Notes under the pieces: generated by a model
What the model was told of the DNA's origin: nothing
Database searches by the model: none
The model's input: the letters and a program-made list of their open reading frames with translations, nothing else
From: Bacteroidaceae bacterium
Lineage (GTDB): Bacteria > Bacteroidota > Bacteroidia > Bacteroidales > Bacteroidaceae
NCBI GenBank assembly: GCA_017447625.1
Contig: JAFSNB010000035.1
Location: 1 to 64,000 of the forward strand
Reading direction: 5' to 3'
Length of the DNA: 64,000 bases
Part shown: piece after piece, positions 8,874 through 18,129 of the stretch
Layout: each line of letters opens with the position of its first letter
Position numbering within the stretch: position 1 is the first letter of the stretch
Translations under genes and position numbers: made by a program

Positions 8874-11018
8874 ATGGCTACAAAAAGTTCAGAGAAGAAG
8901 CCAGCAGCAAAGGCTTCAACCAAAACAACAAAGGCCGCTGCCTCAAAGAAAACACAGAAGTCATCATCCAAGAGCGAAGCCGCAGCAGTAGCTGCCCCCC
9001 AGCCCAAAGTGCTTCGCCTGTTGAAGAACGACAAGTGGCTGGAACCGTTCGCTGCCGCCATCGAGGGTCGTCATCAGCACGCTGTAGATAAGATTGCAGA
9101 ACTGACTGGCGGTCAGCAGAAGCTGTCAGATTTTGCTTCCGGTCATCTCTACTACGGAATGCACGTAACCGATGAGGAGTGGATACTGCGCGAGTGGGCT
9201 CCCAACGCCACCAAGATCTTCCTGATTGGCGATTTCAACAAATGGGAAGAGAAGAAGAGCTATCAGATGAAGCGTGTGAAAGGCACAGGCGACTGGGAAA
9301 TCCGTCTGCCCCGCAAGGCCATCAAACACGGCGACCTGTTCAAGCTCAAAGTCTATTGGGAAGGCGGCGAGGGCGAGCGCATCCCCGCTTGGATCAACCG
9401 CGTTGTGCAGGATGATCAGACTAAGATCTTCTCGGCCCAGGCTTGGGCTCCCGAGACTCCGTATAAGTGGAATGTGAAGCGTTTCAAGCCGAACACAAGT
9501 CCGCTGCTTATCTATGAGTGCCATATCGGTATGGCCCAGGATGCAGAGAAGGTGGGTACATATACCGAGTTCCGCGAGCAGGTGTTGCCGCGTATTGTCA
9601 AGGATGGTTATAACTGCATTCAGATAATGGCTATCCAGGAGCATCCCTATTACGGCTCCTTCGGTTATCACGTAAGCAGTTTCTTCGCACCCTCATCACG
9701 TTTCGGTACTCCCGAGGAACTGAAAACGCTCATCGATGCTGCTCATGCCCAGGGCGTAGCCGTCATCATGGATATCGTACACAGCCACGCTGTGAAGAAT
9801 GAGAACGAAGGACTCGGCAACTTCGCAGGCGATCCAAACCAGTATTTCTACGAGGGCGGTCGCCGTGAGCATCCCGCTTGGGACAGTCTCTGCTTCGACT
9901 ACGGAAAGAACGAGGTGCTGCATTTCCTGCTCTCCAACTGCAAGTATTGGCTTGAGGAGTTCCATTTCGATGGTTTCCGTTTCGATGGTGTCACCTCGAT
10001 GCTCTACTACAGTCACGGTCTCGGCGAGGCCTTCGGCAGCTATGCTGACTACTATAACGGACATGAGGATGACAACGCCATCTGCTACCTCACGCTCGCC
10101 AACGAAGTCATACATCAGGTGAATTCCAACGCCATCACTATCGCAGAAGAGGTGAGCGGAATGCCCGGTCTGGCAGCTCCCTTCAAGGATGGCGGCTACG
10201 GTTTCGACTACCGCATGGCTATGAATATCCCTGACTATTGGATTAAGATAATCAAGGAGTTGCGTGATGAGGACTGGAAGCCCAGTTCTATGTTCTGGGA
10301 AGTAACCAACCGTCGTGCCGACGAGAAGACCATCTCTTACTGTGAGAGCCACGATCAGGCATTGGTGGGTGACAAGACCATCATCTTCCGCCTGATTGAT
10401 GCCGATATGTACTGGCATTTCAAGAAGGGCGATGAGAACTATAATGTAGAGCGCGGTATCGCCTTGCACAAGATGATCCGTCTGCTCACAGCCAGCACTA
10501 TCAACGGCGGTTATCTGAACTTCATGGGTAATGAGTTCGGTCATCCCGAATGGATAGACTTCCCCCGCGAAGGCAACGGCTGGAGCTACAAATATGCCCG
10601 CCGCCAATGGAATCTGGTGGATAACCACGAACTTTGCTTCCATTACCTCGGCGACTTCGACCAGGCTATGCTGCGAGTGCTGAAGATGCAGAAGGACATC
10701 CAGAAGACACCCGTTCAGGAGATATGGCACAACGATGGCGATCAGGTGCTGGCCTATCAGCGCGGTGACCTGCTCTTCGTGTTCAACTTCTCCTACAACC
10801 GCTCTTACACAGGCTACGGCTTTATGGTTCGTCAGGGAGCATACAATGTGCTGCTCAACACAGACAACGTAGCTTTCGGCGGACACGGTTTGAATGACGA
10901 TTCAGTACGTCATTTCACCAATTACGACCCGATGCTTGAGCGGGACAACAAAGGTTGGCTGAAGCTTTACCTGCCAGCCCGCTCAGCAGTTGTGCTGACC
11001 CGCACAAAAGAAGACTGA
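8874..11018 (+). CDS. glgB: 1,4-alpha-glucan branching enzyme, eukaryote-like GH13 type
   Basis: 714 residues. It makes alpha-1,6 branches in glycogen. After a Lys/Ala/Ser-rich tail (about 1-45) come a CBM48-like domain (about 85-190), the GH13 barrel and a C-terminal beta domain. The barrel shows the nucleophile Asp in DGFRFDGVTSM (about 368), the acid Glu in TIAEEVSGMPG (about 423) and the ESHDQALVGDK segment (about 490). The YECHIGMAQ and GYHVSSFFAPSSRFGTPEELK segments are typical of the GH13_8 group shared by eukaryotes and some Bacteroidetes. The stop overlaps the next start (TGATG). Confidence 0.95.
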   Translation: MATKSSEKKPAAKASTKTTKAAASKKTQKSSSKSEAAAVAAPQPKVLRLLKNDKWLEPFAAAIEGRHQHAVDKIAELTGGQQKLSDFASGHLYYGMHVTDEEWILREWAPNATKIFLIGDFNKWEEKKSYQMKRVKGTGDWEIRLPRKAIKHGDLFKLKVYWEGGEGERIPAWINRVVQDDQTKIFSAQAWAPETPYKWNVKRFKPNTSPLLIYECHIGMAQDAEKVGTYTEFREQVLPRIVKDGYNCIQIMAIQEHPYYGSFGYHVSSFFAPSSRFGTPEELKTLIDAAHAQGVAVIMDIVHSHAVKNENEGLGNFAGDPNQYFYEGGRREHPAWDSLCFDYGKNEVLHFLLSNCKYWLEEFHFDGFRFDGVTSMLYYSHGLGEAFGSYADYYNGHEDDNAICYLTLANEVIHQVNSNAITIAEEVSGMPGLAAPFKDGGYGFDYRMAMNIPDYWIKIIKELRDEDWKPSSMFWEVTNRRADEKTISYCESHDQALVGDKTIIFRLIDADMYWHFKKGDENYNVERGIALHKMIRLLTASTINGGYLNFMGNEFGHPEWIDFPREGNGWSYKYARRQWNLVDNHELCFHYLGDFDQAMLRVLKMQKDIQKTPVQEIWHNDGDQVLAYQRGDLLFVFNFSYNRSYTGYGFMVRQGAYNVLLNTDNVAFGGHGLNDDSVRHFTNYDPMLERDNKGWLKLYLPARSAVVLTRTKED

Positions 11019-12181
11019 TGAGTATCTACAATAATCCAGTTACACGGCAAACTGCACGCATGGTATCCCTTGTGTGCGGTTTGCTTTTTACCCTGTTCAT
11101 AGCGGTGTATGTGCTTAGGATGCAAGGACTTCTGCTTGCTACGGCCAATCATGCATTTCAGGGAGTATCCGGTTTCCACCCGTATTTCGCTACTCTGATA
11201 GTTCTGGCTGTTCTCATAATCCCGCCACTTATTATACAGCGTCCTCTGCGCCTGCCTATACGTTGGAAGGCGCTGGTGTGGATACCATCGTGCATAGCTC
11301 TCGGATGGTTCACGGACATCCATTTCCCGTTTGAACCTGAGGGCGGCACGAAGACCCCATTATGGGTGTTTCTGCTGGCTTTCCTGTGCTGGTGCGTGGT
11401 GGTGTCTATGGTAAGGAATCTGCGCGACTCATCGGAGACCAAGGGCTCGTTGGCGCAGTTCATCACCCCCAATACCATCATCCTCATCGTAGGCATCTGT
11501 TTGGCGCTGGCCACGGGAAACACAAATGCGATCCTGCATCAAGAGATACGCCAGACATATATGCTTATGGCAGGTGACTATGAAGCTGTACTTCATGTAG
11601 GTGAGAAGGAGACCCGCACGAGCCACACACAGCAATCTCTGCGGGCTGTGGCTCTCAGCCGTACGGGGCAGATGGGCAACCGCCTTTTCTATTATCCCAT
11701 GTCTTACGGCAGCGAAGGTCTGCTGCCTCTGCCTGCCGACACTTTACGTTCGCTCAATCTGCCAAAGTACGTGTTCAGGCATTTGCACGGAAGGCCTATG
11801 AAGCCCATTCACACTCATGGCAGTTTTCAGACAGCAACGGGTTTTCTGGGTGCGCTGGCTTTAAGTGAGAAGGCATCTGAAGCGGCAAAGGAATACTATC
11901 TGTGTGCGCTGCTTCTCGACCGTAGGATAGATGATTTCGCAGAAACGATACAACTATTTGCAGACACCGTCAGTACAGCCCTACCCCGCCATTATCGTGA
12001 GGCTCTGGTGCTGCACAACCGTCTTCACTCCAACCCGAAGGTTCGTTTCCGCGATGCTGAGACAGAGGAGAACTTCTCTGATTTCCTGGCTGATATGGAC
12101 AGTCACAAAGGTCTGTCAGATGAGCAGATCTACATGAGTGACTATTACAAACACACATATTGGTTCTACTATTATTATTAG
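11018..12181 (+). CDS. Polytopic membrane protein with large extracytoplasmic C-terminal region
   Basis: 387 residues from the ATG at 11018, which overlaps the glgB stop by one base. Five hydrophobic segments occupy the first 175 residues (around 18-38, 55-73, 85-100, 114-132, 155-173), followed by about 210 hydrophilic residues ending in an aromatic YWFYYYY. The shape fits the Bacteroidetes DUF6057-type membrane proteins as I remember them, but I cannot confirm the family. The close coupling to glgB hints at a link to glycogen or envelope carbohydrate (inference). Confidence 0.75.
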   Translation: MSIYNNPVTRQTARMVSLVCGLLFTLFIAVYVLRMQGLLLATANHAFQGVSGFHPYFATLIVLAVLIIPPLIIQRPLRLPIRWKALVWIPSCIALGWFTDIHFPFEPEGGTKTPLWVFLLAFLCWCVVVSMVRNLRDSSETKGSLAQFITPNTIILIVGICLALATGNTNAILHQEIRQTYMLMAGDYEAVLHVGEKETRTSHTQQSLRAVALSRTGQMGNRLFYYPMSYGSEGLLPLPADTLRSLNLPKYVFRHLHGRPMKPIHTHGSFQTATGFLGALALSEKASEAAKEYYLCALLLDRRIDDFAETIQLFADTVSTALPRHYREALVLHNRLHSNPKVRFRDAETEENFSDFLADMDSHKGLSDEQIYMSDYYKHTYWFYYYY

Positions 12182-12217
12182 AACCAACAGTCTGGTGCCG
12201 AGAAAAGTTTACAGTTT

Positions 12218-13174
12218 TTACAACTTGATGCCAAGCTGATGGATGATGGTTGAGATTTGCTCCATCGTGGTGAGGCGTGTAGGAACGAGCGGCAAGCGCA
12301 ACTGATTCTCTATCATACCCATAGCGTGAAGCATGGCTTTTACGCCAGCCGGATTTCCGTCAACAAAGAGGAGTTTGAACAGCTCTGCGAATTTGTGATG
12401 GATGGAAAGAGCAGAAGCGTAGTCTCCGTTAAGTGCCAAACGCACCATACGACTGAATTCAGCAGGCAGAGCATTGCCGATTACGCTGATTACGCCAACG
12501 GCGCCAAGGGTGATGAGTGGGAACGTGATACCGTCGTCTCCGGAAATTACATCGAAATGATCAGGTTTGTTCTTGATGATGTCATCCATCTGGGTGATAT
12601 TACCACTGGCTTCCTTGATAGCCACCACGTTTTCGAAATCGCGGGCCAGGCGCAGGGTCGTTTCAGCCGTCATATTCACACCTGTGCGCCCGGGTACATT
12701 ATATAAAACCACAGGAACGGGTGAAGCTTCGGCTATAGCGCGGAAATGCTGGTAAAGTCCTTCCTGAGAGGGCTTGTTGTACATCGGGCAAACGCTGAGT
12801 ACGCCGTCGATACCTGACCAGTCGGCAGTTTGAAGTTCATTGACCACAGCCGATGTGCAGTTACCTCCGCATCCCATGAGCAGGGGTACTCGTCCGGCCA
12901 CACGATCCACGAGCAGTTCTTTCAACGTCCGTTTCTCATCGGCTGTGAGAGTAGGCGTCTCCGCCGTCGTACCCATGATGCAGAGGAAATCCACGCCCCC
13001 GGCAATCTGGAACTCAACGAGGCGGATCAGGGCTTCGTAATCAATGCTCCCATCGGCGTGGAAGGGCGTAATCAGAGCAACACCGAGTCCACGAAACTTG
13101 GACCCACTCCCGGCCCTTCCTTGCAGGGAGGGAGCAGAATGAGTCTGAAAGGATAAATGTTTATTCTGTTCCAT
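12218..13174 (-). CDS. dapA: 4-hydroxy-tetrahydrodipicolinate synthase
   Basis: 318 residues, about 25 longer than usual. It condenses pyruvate with aspartate semialdehyde for lysine and diaminopimelate. Visible are FRGLGVALITPF at about residue 27, MGTTAETPTLT, the Tyr of VVLYNVPGRTG (about 155) and the Schiff-base Lys in VVAIKEASGNI (about 184). The extra N-terminal tail (residues 1-26, SFQTHSAPSLQGRAGSGSK) is not seen in the family; bases 13098-13136 that encode most of it match the REP-like repeats at 33227 and 58111. There is no alternative ATG before the core. It lies 18 bases downstream of the MaoC gene in the same operon. Confidence 0.93.
   Translation of the reverse strand: MEQNKHLSFQTHSAPSLQGRAGSGSKFRGLGVALITPFHADGSIDYEALIRLVEFQIAGGVDFLCIMGTTAETPTLTADEKRTLKELLVDRVAGRVPLLMGCGGNCTSAVVNELQTADWSGIDGVLSVCPMYNKPSQEGLYQHFRAIAEASPVPVVLYNVPGRTGVNMTAETTLRLARDFENVVAIKEASGNITQMDDIIKNKPDHFDVISGDDGITFPLITLGAVGVISVIGNALPAEFSRMVRLALNGDYASALSIHHKFAELFKLLFVDGNPAGVKAMLHAMGMIENQLRLPLVPTRLTTMEQISTIIHQLGIKL
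13098..13136 (-). repeat. REP-like element (family A) in frame in dapA
   Basis: Read on the minus strand this segment runs CTCCCTCCCTGCAAGGAAGG and then GGGAGTGGGTCC. It matches the intergenic copies at 33227 and 58111 with only a few mismatches and forms the same hairpin. It encodes the APSLQGRAGSGSK stretch of the DapA N-terminal tail. Confidence 0.8.
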
Positions 13175-13192
13175 GTATGGTCGGCTGTGGCT

Positions 13193-13657
13193 TTACTTCT
13201 TGAAATAGTAAACGAAGGTGGCGAGACCTTCCAGGGCCTTCTTGCCAGTCTCTTTTACCTCAATTACGAAACGCATACTGATTTTGATGGCTCCGCGCAG
13301 GTTCGCCACGCTTTCCATATAGGTAACCATCCTGATGCTTTGACCGGAGAGAACGGGCATACCGAACTTCATGTGTTCCATGCCATAGTTCATCATGCGC
13401 TCCAGATTATGGACCTCAATGATCTGATCCCAGAAATAAGGCAGGAGTGAGAGGGTCAGGTATCCGTGAACGATGGTCTGTCCGAATGGGCTTTCAGTCT
13501 TGCAACGCTCGGGGTCTGTATGAATCCATTGGTGGTCAATGGTCACATCTGCAAACTGATTTATACGTTCCTGATCAACGGCAAGCCAGTCGGACTTACC
13601 TATCTCCTGACCCACTAACGGGAGGAAGTCTTCGTAACAATTTATTACTGTCTTCAT
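13193..13657 (-). CDS. MaoC-like hot-dog fold dehydratase
   Basis: 154 residues, the standard length of single-domain MaoC (R)-specific enoyl hydratases, which act on acyl-CoA or acyl-ACP. The hydratase motif region FADVTIDHQWIHTDPERCKTE with catalytic Asp and His (about residues 35-50), followed by GQTIVHGYLTLSLLPYF, is clear. The start ATG at 13657 follows a TAnnTTTG element. It is first in a two-gene unit with dapA; the metabolic link between the two is not obvious. The physiological substrate cannot be deduced. Confidence 0.9.
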   Translation of the reverse strand: MKTVINCYEDFLPLVGQEIGKSDWLAVDQERINQFADVTIDHQWIHTDPERCKTESPFGQTIVHGYLTLSLLPYFWDQIIEVHNLERMMNYGMEHMKFGMPVLSGQSIRMVTYMESVANLRGAIKISMRFVIEVKETGKKALEGLATFVYYFKK

Positions 13658-13679
13658 AATATCTCCAATAATTTGCGCG

Positions 13680-13687
13680 CAAAATTA
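13680..13687 (-). promoter_or_regulatory. Bacteroidetes -7 element for MaoC-dapA
   Basis: Minus-strand TAATTTTG, 22 bases before the MaoC start codon. It is divergent from the kdsA promoter about 65 bases away. Confidence 0.6.
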
Positions 13688-13750
13688 CTATTTTTCTCGC
13701 TTATTAGGGATAAAATGAAGGAAAAACTTGTCATGGAAGCGTAAATTATC

Positions 13751-13758
13751 TATTTTTG
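13751..13758 (+). promoter_or_regulatory. Bacteroidetes -7 element for kdsA-kdsD
   Basis: TATTTTTG on the plus strand, 30 bases before the kdsA ATG at 13789. Confidence 0.6.
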
Positions 13759-13788
13759 CACCGCAAAACGAAATATTTACCACCAATA

Positions 13789-14541
13789 ATGAAACCAGTT
13801 TTTATAGCCGGACCATGTGTTATTGAGAGCGCAGAGGTGCTGGATGCTGTGGCAAGAGAATTGCAGAGGATAGGTCAGCAATATGATTTGGAGATAATCT
13901 TCAAGGCATCGTTCGATAAAGCCAACCGCACGTCCATACGTTCGTTCCGCGGCCCAGGACTTGAACGCGGGTTGCAGATGCTCAGCGATGTCAAGGCCAA
14001 ATACGGTCTGCGGTTGCTCACGGATATTCACGAGAGCTATCAGGCAGCCCCAGCCGCCGAGGTGGTAGATGTGTTGCAGATTCCGGCTTTTCTGTGCCGT
14101 CAGACCGACCTTCTTGTGGCTGCAGCCCGCACGGGCTGCACGGTAAACATCAAGAAAGCGCAGTTCCTCTCGGGCTTAGACATGCAATATCCGGTGGAGA
14201 AGGCACGCGAAGCAGGCGCTTCGGACGTGTGGCTCACCGAGCGCGGCAACACATTCGGATACAACAACCTTGTGGTGGATTTCCGTAACATACCGGATAT
14301 GCTTAAGTTTACGCCGAGGGTCATCATGGATTGCACCCACAGCGTGCAGCGCCCGGGAGCGGCAGGCGGCAAGACTGGCGGCAACCGCGAGTACGTGCCT
14401 GCTATGGCTCTGGCGGCCAAGGCGTTCGGTGCAACAGGTTATTTCTTCGAGACTCATCCAGACCCGGACAACGCTCTGAGCGATGGCCCGAATATGCTGC
14501 GTCTGGATGATCTGGAAAACGTAATTAAAAGCTTGTTATGA
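13789..14541 (+). CDS. kdsA: 3-deoxy-8-phosphooctulonate (KDO-8-P) synthase
   Basis: 250 residues from the ATG at 13789; the frame extends upstream to a TTG at 13756 that sits in the promoter. It condenses arabinose-5-phosphate with PEP in LPS inner-core synthesis. Diagnostic segments are IAGPCVIES (residues 5-13), FKASFDKANRTS (about 42), TERGNTFGYNNLVVD (about 154), DCTHSVQRPG (about 185) and FFETHPDPDNALSDGPNM. Its last four bases overlap the start of kdsD, so the enzyme that makes its substrate is translated right after it. Confidence 0.96.
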   Translation: MKPVFIAGPCVIESAEVLDAVARELQRIGQQYDLEIIFKASFDKANRTSIRSFRGPGLERGLQMLSDVKAKYGLRLLTDIHESYQAAPAAEVVDVLQIPAFLCRQTDLLVAAARTGCTVNIKKAQFLSGLDMQYPVEKAREAGASDVWLTERGNTFGYNNLVVDFRNIPDMLKFTPRVIMDCTHSVQRPGAAGGKTGGNREYVPAMALAAKAFGATGYFFETHPDPDNALSDGPNMLRLDDLENVIKSLL

Positions 14542-15497
14542 TAAACGAAATGGATATACGCGAAGTAGCTGTACATTGTCTGGAAGAAGAGGCCAGCGCC
14601 ATACAGAACCTTATTCCGCAGCTTGGCGGCTCGTTTGAAGAGGCTGTGAGGCAGATGCTTGCCTGCAAGGGAAAGGTTATTGTGACCGGAGTGGGCAAGA
14701 GCGGTTTGGTTGGAGCAAAGATTGCAGCCACGCTGAGCAGTACCGGCACCCCTTCATTCTTTCTGAATCCTCTCGATGCCTATCACGGCGACCTGGGCGT
14801 TGTGACAGCCGATGATGTCGTTCTGGCACTCTCCAACAGCGGGCAGACAGATGAGTTGTTGCGTATCGTTCCTTATCTGAAGGAGCACAAAATCCCACTT
14901 ATCGGAGTGAGTGGCAACGAAGATTCGCTGTTGGCCAGAAATTCGGATATTCATATCAAAGTGACTGTCTCTCAGGAGGCTTGTCCTCTGGGACTTGCTC
15001 CCACGTCAAGCACCACGGCAGTGATGGCTCTTGGAGATGCGATGGCTTGTGTGCTGATGGAAATGCGCCATTTCCGTGCCAACGACTTTGCGCAGCTGCA
15101 TCCGGGCGGAAGTCTCGGCAGGCGTCTGCTCACTACAGCACGTGACGTTATGGTGTCCGGCGAACTTCCTGTGATAGCCCCCGAGATGCCGCTCAGCGAG
15201 GCCATTATCCTCGTGAGTCGTGCGAAATTAGGCCTTGCGGTAGCTGTAGAAGACGGGAAAGTGGCCGGTTTGATTACCGATGGCGATGTGCGCCGTGCGA
15301 TGGAGAACCTGCATGAGGAGTTCTTCCATGTGCCTGTAAGTCAGGTGATGACACGTCATCCTAAATGCGTTTCTCCTGATGAGAAGATAGAGCAGGTGCA
15401 ACGTCTTATGCACAACAATAACATTCACGCAGTTCTGGTTACAGATTCCGAAGGACATCTGCTCGGAATCGTCAACCACTTCTCATTCATGATTTAA
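14538..15497 (+). CDS. kdsD: Arabinose-5-phosphate isomerase (KdsD/KpsF)
   Basis: 319 residues, typical length. It isomerises ribulose-5-phosphate to arabinose-5-phosphate for KDO. A SIS domain (about 30-175; VTGVGKSGLVGAKIAATLSSTGTPS, ALSNSGQTDELL) is followed by two CBS domains (about 205-319). A second in-frame Met four codons in (MINEM) could also be the start, but the ATGA overlap with kdsA favours the first. It completes a compact two-gene KDO operon; downstream lie three tRNA genes on the opposite strand. Confidence 0.95.
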   Translation: MINEMDIREVAVHCLEEEASAIQNLIPQLGGSFEEAVRQMLACKGKVIVTGVGKSGLVGAKIAATLSSTGTPSFFLNPLDAYHGDLGVVTADDVVLALSNSGQTDELLRIVPYLKEHKIPLIGVSGNEDSLLARNSDIHIKVTVSQEACPLGLAPTSSTTAVMALGDAMACVLMEMRHFRANDFAQLHPGGSLGRRLLTTARDVMVSGELPVIAPEMPLSEAIILVSRAKLGLAVAVEDGKVAGLITDGDVRRAMENLHEEFFHVPVSQVMTRHPKCVSPDEKIEQVQRLMHNNNIHAVLVTDSEGHLLGIVNHFSFMI

Positions 15498-15547
15498 ACA
15501 AAAAAAGAGATTGACCGCGATTTGAGTCAATTCTGAACTGCAAATTG

Positions 15548-15633
15548 TGGTGAAGAGAAGGAGACTCGAACTCCCACGACATAATGTCACTACCCCCTCA
15601 AAGTAGCGCGTCTACCAATTCCGCCATCTCTCC
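15548..15633 (-). tRNA. tRNA-Leu (GAG)
   Basis: 86 bases including an encoded CCA. Read on the minus strand it starts GGAGAGATGGCGGAATTGG, has a 7-bp acceptor stem, an anticodon loop TTGAGGG flanked by a CTACT/GGTAG stem, a long variable arm typical of leucine tRNA, and a GTTCGAGTC T-loop. Confidence 0.93.
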
Positions 15634-15652
15634 GTTTAGATGATGAAAAACG

Positions 15653-15736
15653 TGGTGCCCAGAACAGGACTCGAACCTGCACGCATCGCTGCACGCGCAC
15701 CTGAAACGCGCGCGTCTACCATTCCGCCACCTGGGC
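15653..15736 (-). tRNA. tRNA-Leu (CAG)
   Basis: 84 bases with encoded CCA. The minus-strand 5' end is GCCCAGGTGGCGGAATGG; the anticodon loop TTCAGGT lies in a CGCGT/GCGCG stem, the variable arm is long, and the T-loop GTTCGAGTC is present. It lies 19 bases from the previous tRNA-Leu. Confidence 0.93.
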
Positions 15737-15759
15737 ATGGTCATCATCTGTGATGTATG

Positions 15760-15832
<73 letters not shown>

Positions 15833-15991
15833 GTCATTTTGCTGTTCAGAATGTCAATATCTACGGTCAATCCCCTGATTGCGGGTGCAAAGATACAGCT
15901 TTTTCGTGAACTGACAAGGGATTTTCCTTGTTTTTTCAAAAAAAACAGCAAAAAGCGAGTATTAATTCCATTTTTGACCCTATGAGACCAA

Positions 15992-17146
15992 TCAATCCAT
16001 GCGGTCGCGGTAGTCTTCGTAAGTGAATTTACGAAGAAGCTCCACGTCTCCATCCATGTGGCGGATTGCGATGGACGGGTGGCGGATACCGTTGAAGGTG
16101 GTAGTCTTCACCGTGGTGTAATGGATCATATCCTCGAAGATAATCTTGTCGCCGACCTTCAGCTCATGCGGAAAGCTCCAGGTGCCCATGAAATCGCCCG
16201 AGAGACAGGAGCTACCACCGAGGCGGTAAAGAATGGACCCAACATCTGCAAGGGTGACATCTATATACTTCCCTCCCTCACCCATAACCTTTATGCTTGG
16301 ATGATAAGGCATTTCGAGGCAGTCAGGCATGTGGCAGGTGAAGGATACATCGAGGATGGCGGTGCGGATGCCATGATTCTCAACTATATCAACCACTGAG
16401 GATACGAGAGGGCCTGTCTGCCAGGCGAAGGCGCTGCCCGGTTCGAGAATCATGTGCAGATGGGGGTAGCGTTCGTGGAATCCGCGCAGCGTCTGAACGA
16501 GCAGTTCCACGTTGTAATCCTTGCGTGTCATAAGATGTCCGCCACCGAAATTAATCCATTCGATTTGAGGGAACCACTTCGCGAACATTAATTCAATACG
16601 CGCGAGCGTGCGCGCGAAAGTCTCAGCGCTACTCTCACAATGACAATGGATATGGAAACCCTCTATGCCGGGAGGAAGCTGCTCGGGCAGGTCTGCCGCC
16701 AACACACCGAAACGTGAACCGGGAGCACAGGGGTTATAGAGCTCCGTCTCAATCTCGCTGTATTCGGGATTCACGCGGAGACCGAAGGAAACACCCCGGT
16801 TGGGGGTGGGTCTAAACCTCTCGTACTGCGAGAGGCTGTTGAAGGTGATGTGTGAGGAATAGCGAATGATGTCGCCAAAGGTATCCTCGGTGTATGCGGG
16901 GCTGTAGGTGTGTGCCTTGGCTCCGAATTCCTCGTAGGCGAGGCGTGCCTCGTCCGGGCTTGAGGCAGTTGTGGCGCTGATATACTCGCGGAATATCGGG
17001 AAAGTCTTCCAGAGGGCAAACGCTTTGAAAGCCAAAATTATCTCGGCTCCGCTTCGGTCTGCCACGTCGCGTATAAGTGCGAGGTTACGGCGCAGAAGCG
17101 GTTCCTCTACGAGGTAATAGGGTGTCTGGAGTTCGTCAAGGGTCAT
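15992..17146 (-). CDS. nspC: Carboxynorspermidine decarboxylase
   Basis: 384 residues, full length. It is a PLP fold-III enzyme that makes norspermidine or spermidine by the carboxy(nor)spermidine route common in gut Bacteroidetes. The PLP Lys lies in ILAFKAFALWK (about 40), followed by SSPDEARLAYEEF, GFHIHCHCESSAETF (about 165), INFGGGHLMTRKDY (about 198) and LEPGSAFAW. It is last in a leftward operon, 12 bases after the PCMD gene. A short segment RPTPNRGV (about 112-119) is encoded by bases resembling the end of REP family A. Confidence 0.93.
   Translation of the reverse strand: MTLDELQTPYYLVEEPLLRRNLALIRDVADRSGAEIILAFKAFALWKTFPIFREYISATTASSPDEARLAYEEFGAKAHTYSPAYTEDTFGDIIRYSSHITFNSLSQYERFRPTPNRGVSFGLRVNPEYSEIETELYNPCAPGSRFGVLAADLPEQLPPGIEGFHIHCHCESSAETFARTLARIELMFAKWFPQIEWINFGGGHLMTRKDYNVELLVQTLRGFHERYPHLHMILEPGSAFAWQTGPLVSSVVDIVENHGIRTAILDVSFTCHMPDCLEMPYHPSIKVMGEGGKYIDVTLADVGSILYRLGGSSCLSGDFMGTWSFPHELKVGDKIIFEDMIHYTTVKTTTFNGIRHPSIAIRHMDGDVELLRKFTYEDYRDRMD
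16792..16813 (+). repeat. Possible partial REP-like element (family A) in nspC
   Basis: The plus strand reads CACCCCGGTTGGGGGTGGG followed by TCT, resembling the GGGGGGTGGGTCT end of family A copies at 33099 and 36648. Only about half an element is recognisable, so this call is weaker than the others. Confidence 0.45.
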
Positions 17147-17158
17147 CTATCCCGGATT

Positions 17159-18115
17159 TTAATACACTAATTTCACGTTATCCACCCAAAGGGTCGTGCC
17201 CTCGGAACCCACGTATGCTCCGCCAAATGAGGAGTTGAAAGTGAGTATCAGGTGTGTGGGCTCGTCATCGTCACCACCCCACTCTACTTCGTTTATCGGC
17301 ACCAGTTTGCCTTTGGAGTTGTAGGCGTATTTCACGGCATCGTCTCCTTTGGCATACAAGCCCATGATTTTCTCATCGAAGTTGGGATGGGAGGTGATGT
17401 CGCCGTACATAAGCGGGAACTGAGCATCGTTCACCCAATCAGTATTTTTATTGAAACGATGAGTCATCGTAGCGATACGTTTGGCATAGATATTGCCATC
17501 CTCATCCTCCCATCGCTTCTGCAAGAAGAGGTAGGCGTCGGGCATATCCTTGCCCTGAACGGTGCGTACCTTGCTGAATCCGTTCTGGCGGACGCGGTTG
17601 GACTGGTCTGACAGCTGCACTTTATAGTCAAACTGCACAGCCTTCGGTTTCTTCTTGAACGGCACGCCGTATGCCATCTTTGCCTGCGGGTTCTTGCTAC
17701 TGGTGATGGGTTCGCGCATCTCTCCGAGGTAGAGGCTTCCGGCGGCCAGTACATAGATATTGACCACTCCCAGCACTTTCACGCCCTCGACATGCGAATA
17801 GAGCTTTGCACAATAGCCGTGACCGCGTTTCTCGGGATAGACTGAGGTGTTCGTCTTCACGATTCCAGCCACCTTAGCCAGCACATTACTTGTGGCCCAC
17901 GGAGATCCGCCCTGGTTTACGTAGGGTTTGTTACGCTCCCACGTCTTGGCGTTAGTAACCTCATAGAGAGTTTTTTCTGCACCGCCGAGAATAGCGCTCT
18001 CTTTCACTTCGCGCGAAAGCCAGTTGTCGAAATCGCCGAATTTCAGAGGTACGGACTGTGCAGAAAGTTGTATTCCGTAGAGTATAAGGAAAGAAGAAAG
18101 GATGAGTTTTTTCAT
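17159..18115 (-). CDS. Exported PCMD-type putative carbohydrate-binding protein
   Basis: 318 residues with a signal peptide (about 1-20, ending LSAQS). The rest resembles the Bacteroidetes PCMD (putative carbohydrate metabolism) beta-sandwich domain: the FGDFDNWLSREVKES start, a central FDYKVQLSDQ strand, and the LTFNSSFGGAYVGS...LWVDNVKLVY end are characteristic. In this family the domain usually sits in surface or glycan-related proteins. The gene lies 14 bases after the GH25 gene and 12 bases before nspC, so it belongs to the pfp operon. Substrate is unknown. Confidence 0.8.
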   Translation of the reverse strand: MKKLILSSFLILYGIQLSAQSVPLKFGDFDNWLSREVKESAILGGAEKTLYEVTNAKTWERNKPYVNQGGSPWATSNVLAKVAGIVKTNTSVYPEKRGHGYCAKLYSHVEGVKVLGVVNIYVLAAGSLYLGEMREPITSSKNPQAKMAYGVPFKKKPKAVQFDYKVQLSDQSNRVRQNGFSKVRTVQGKDMPDAYLFLQKRWEDEDGNIYAKRIATMTHRFNKNTDWVNDAQFPLMYGDITSHPNFDEKIMGLYAKGDDAVKYAYNSKGKLVPINEVEWGGDDDEPTHLILTFNSSFGGAYVGSEGTTLWVDNVKLVY

Positions 18116-18129
18116 AACATGTGTTTTTG

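Noticed and set aside
9696-10886. 396-codon minus-strand frame inside glgB
   Set aside because: It is a shadow of the GH13 barrel coding sequence; composition and lack of motifs fit an antisense artefact.
15498-15530. Terminator after kdsD
   Set aside because: Only a 6-bp ATTGAC/GTCAAT stem with a 10-base loop and no T-run is present, too weak to call.
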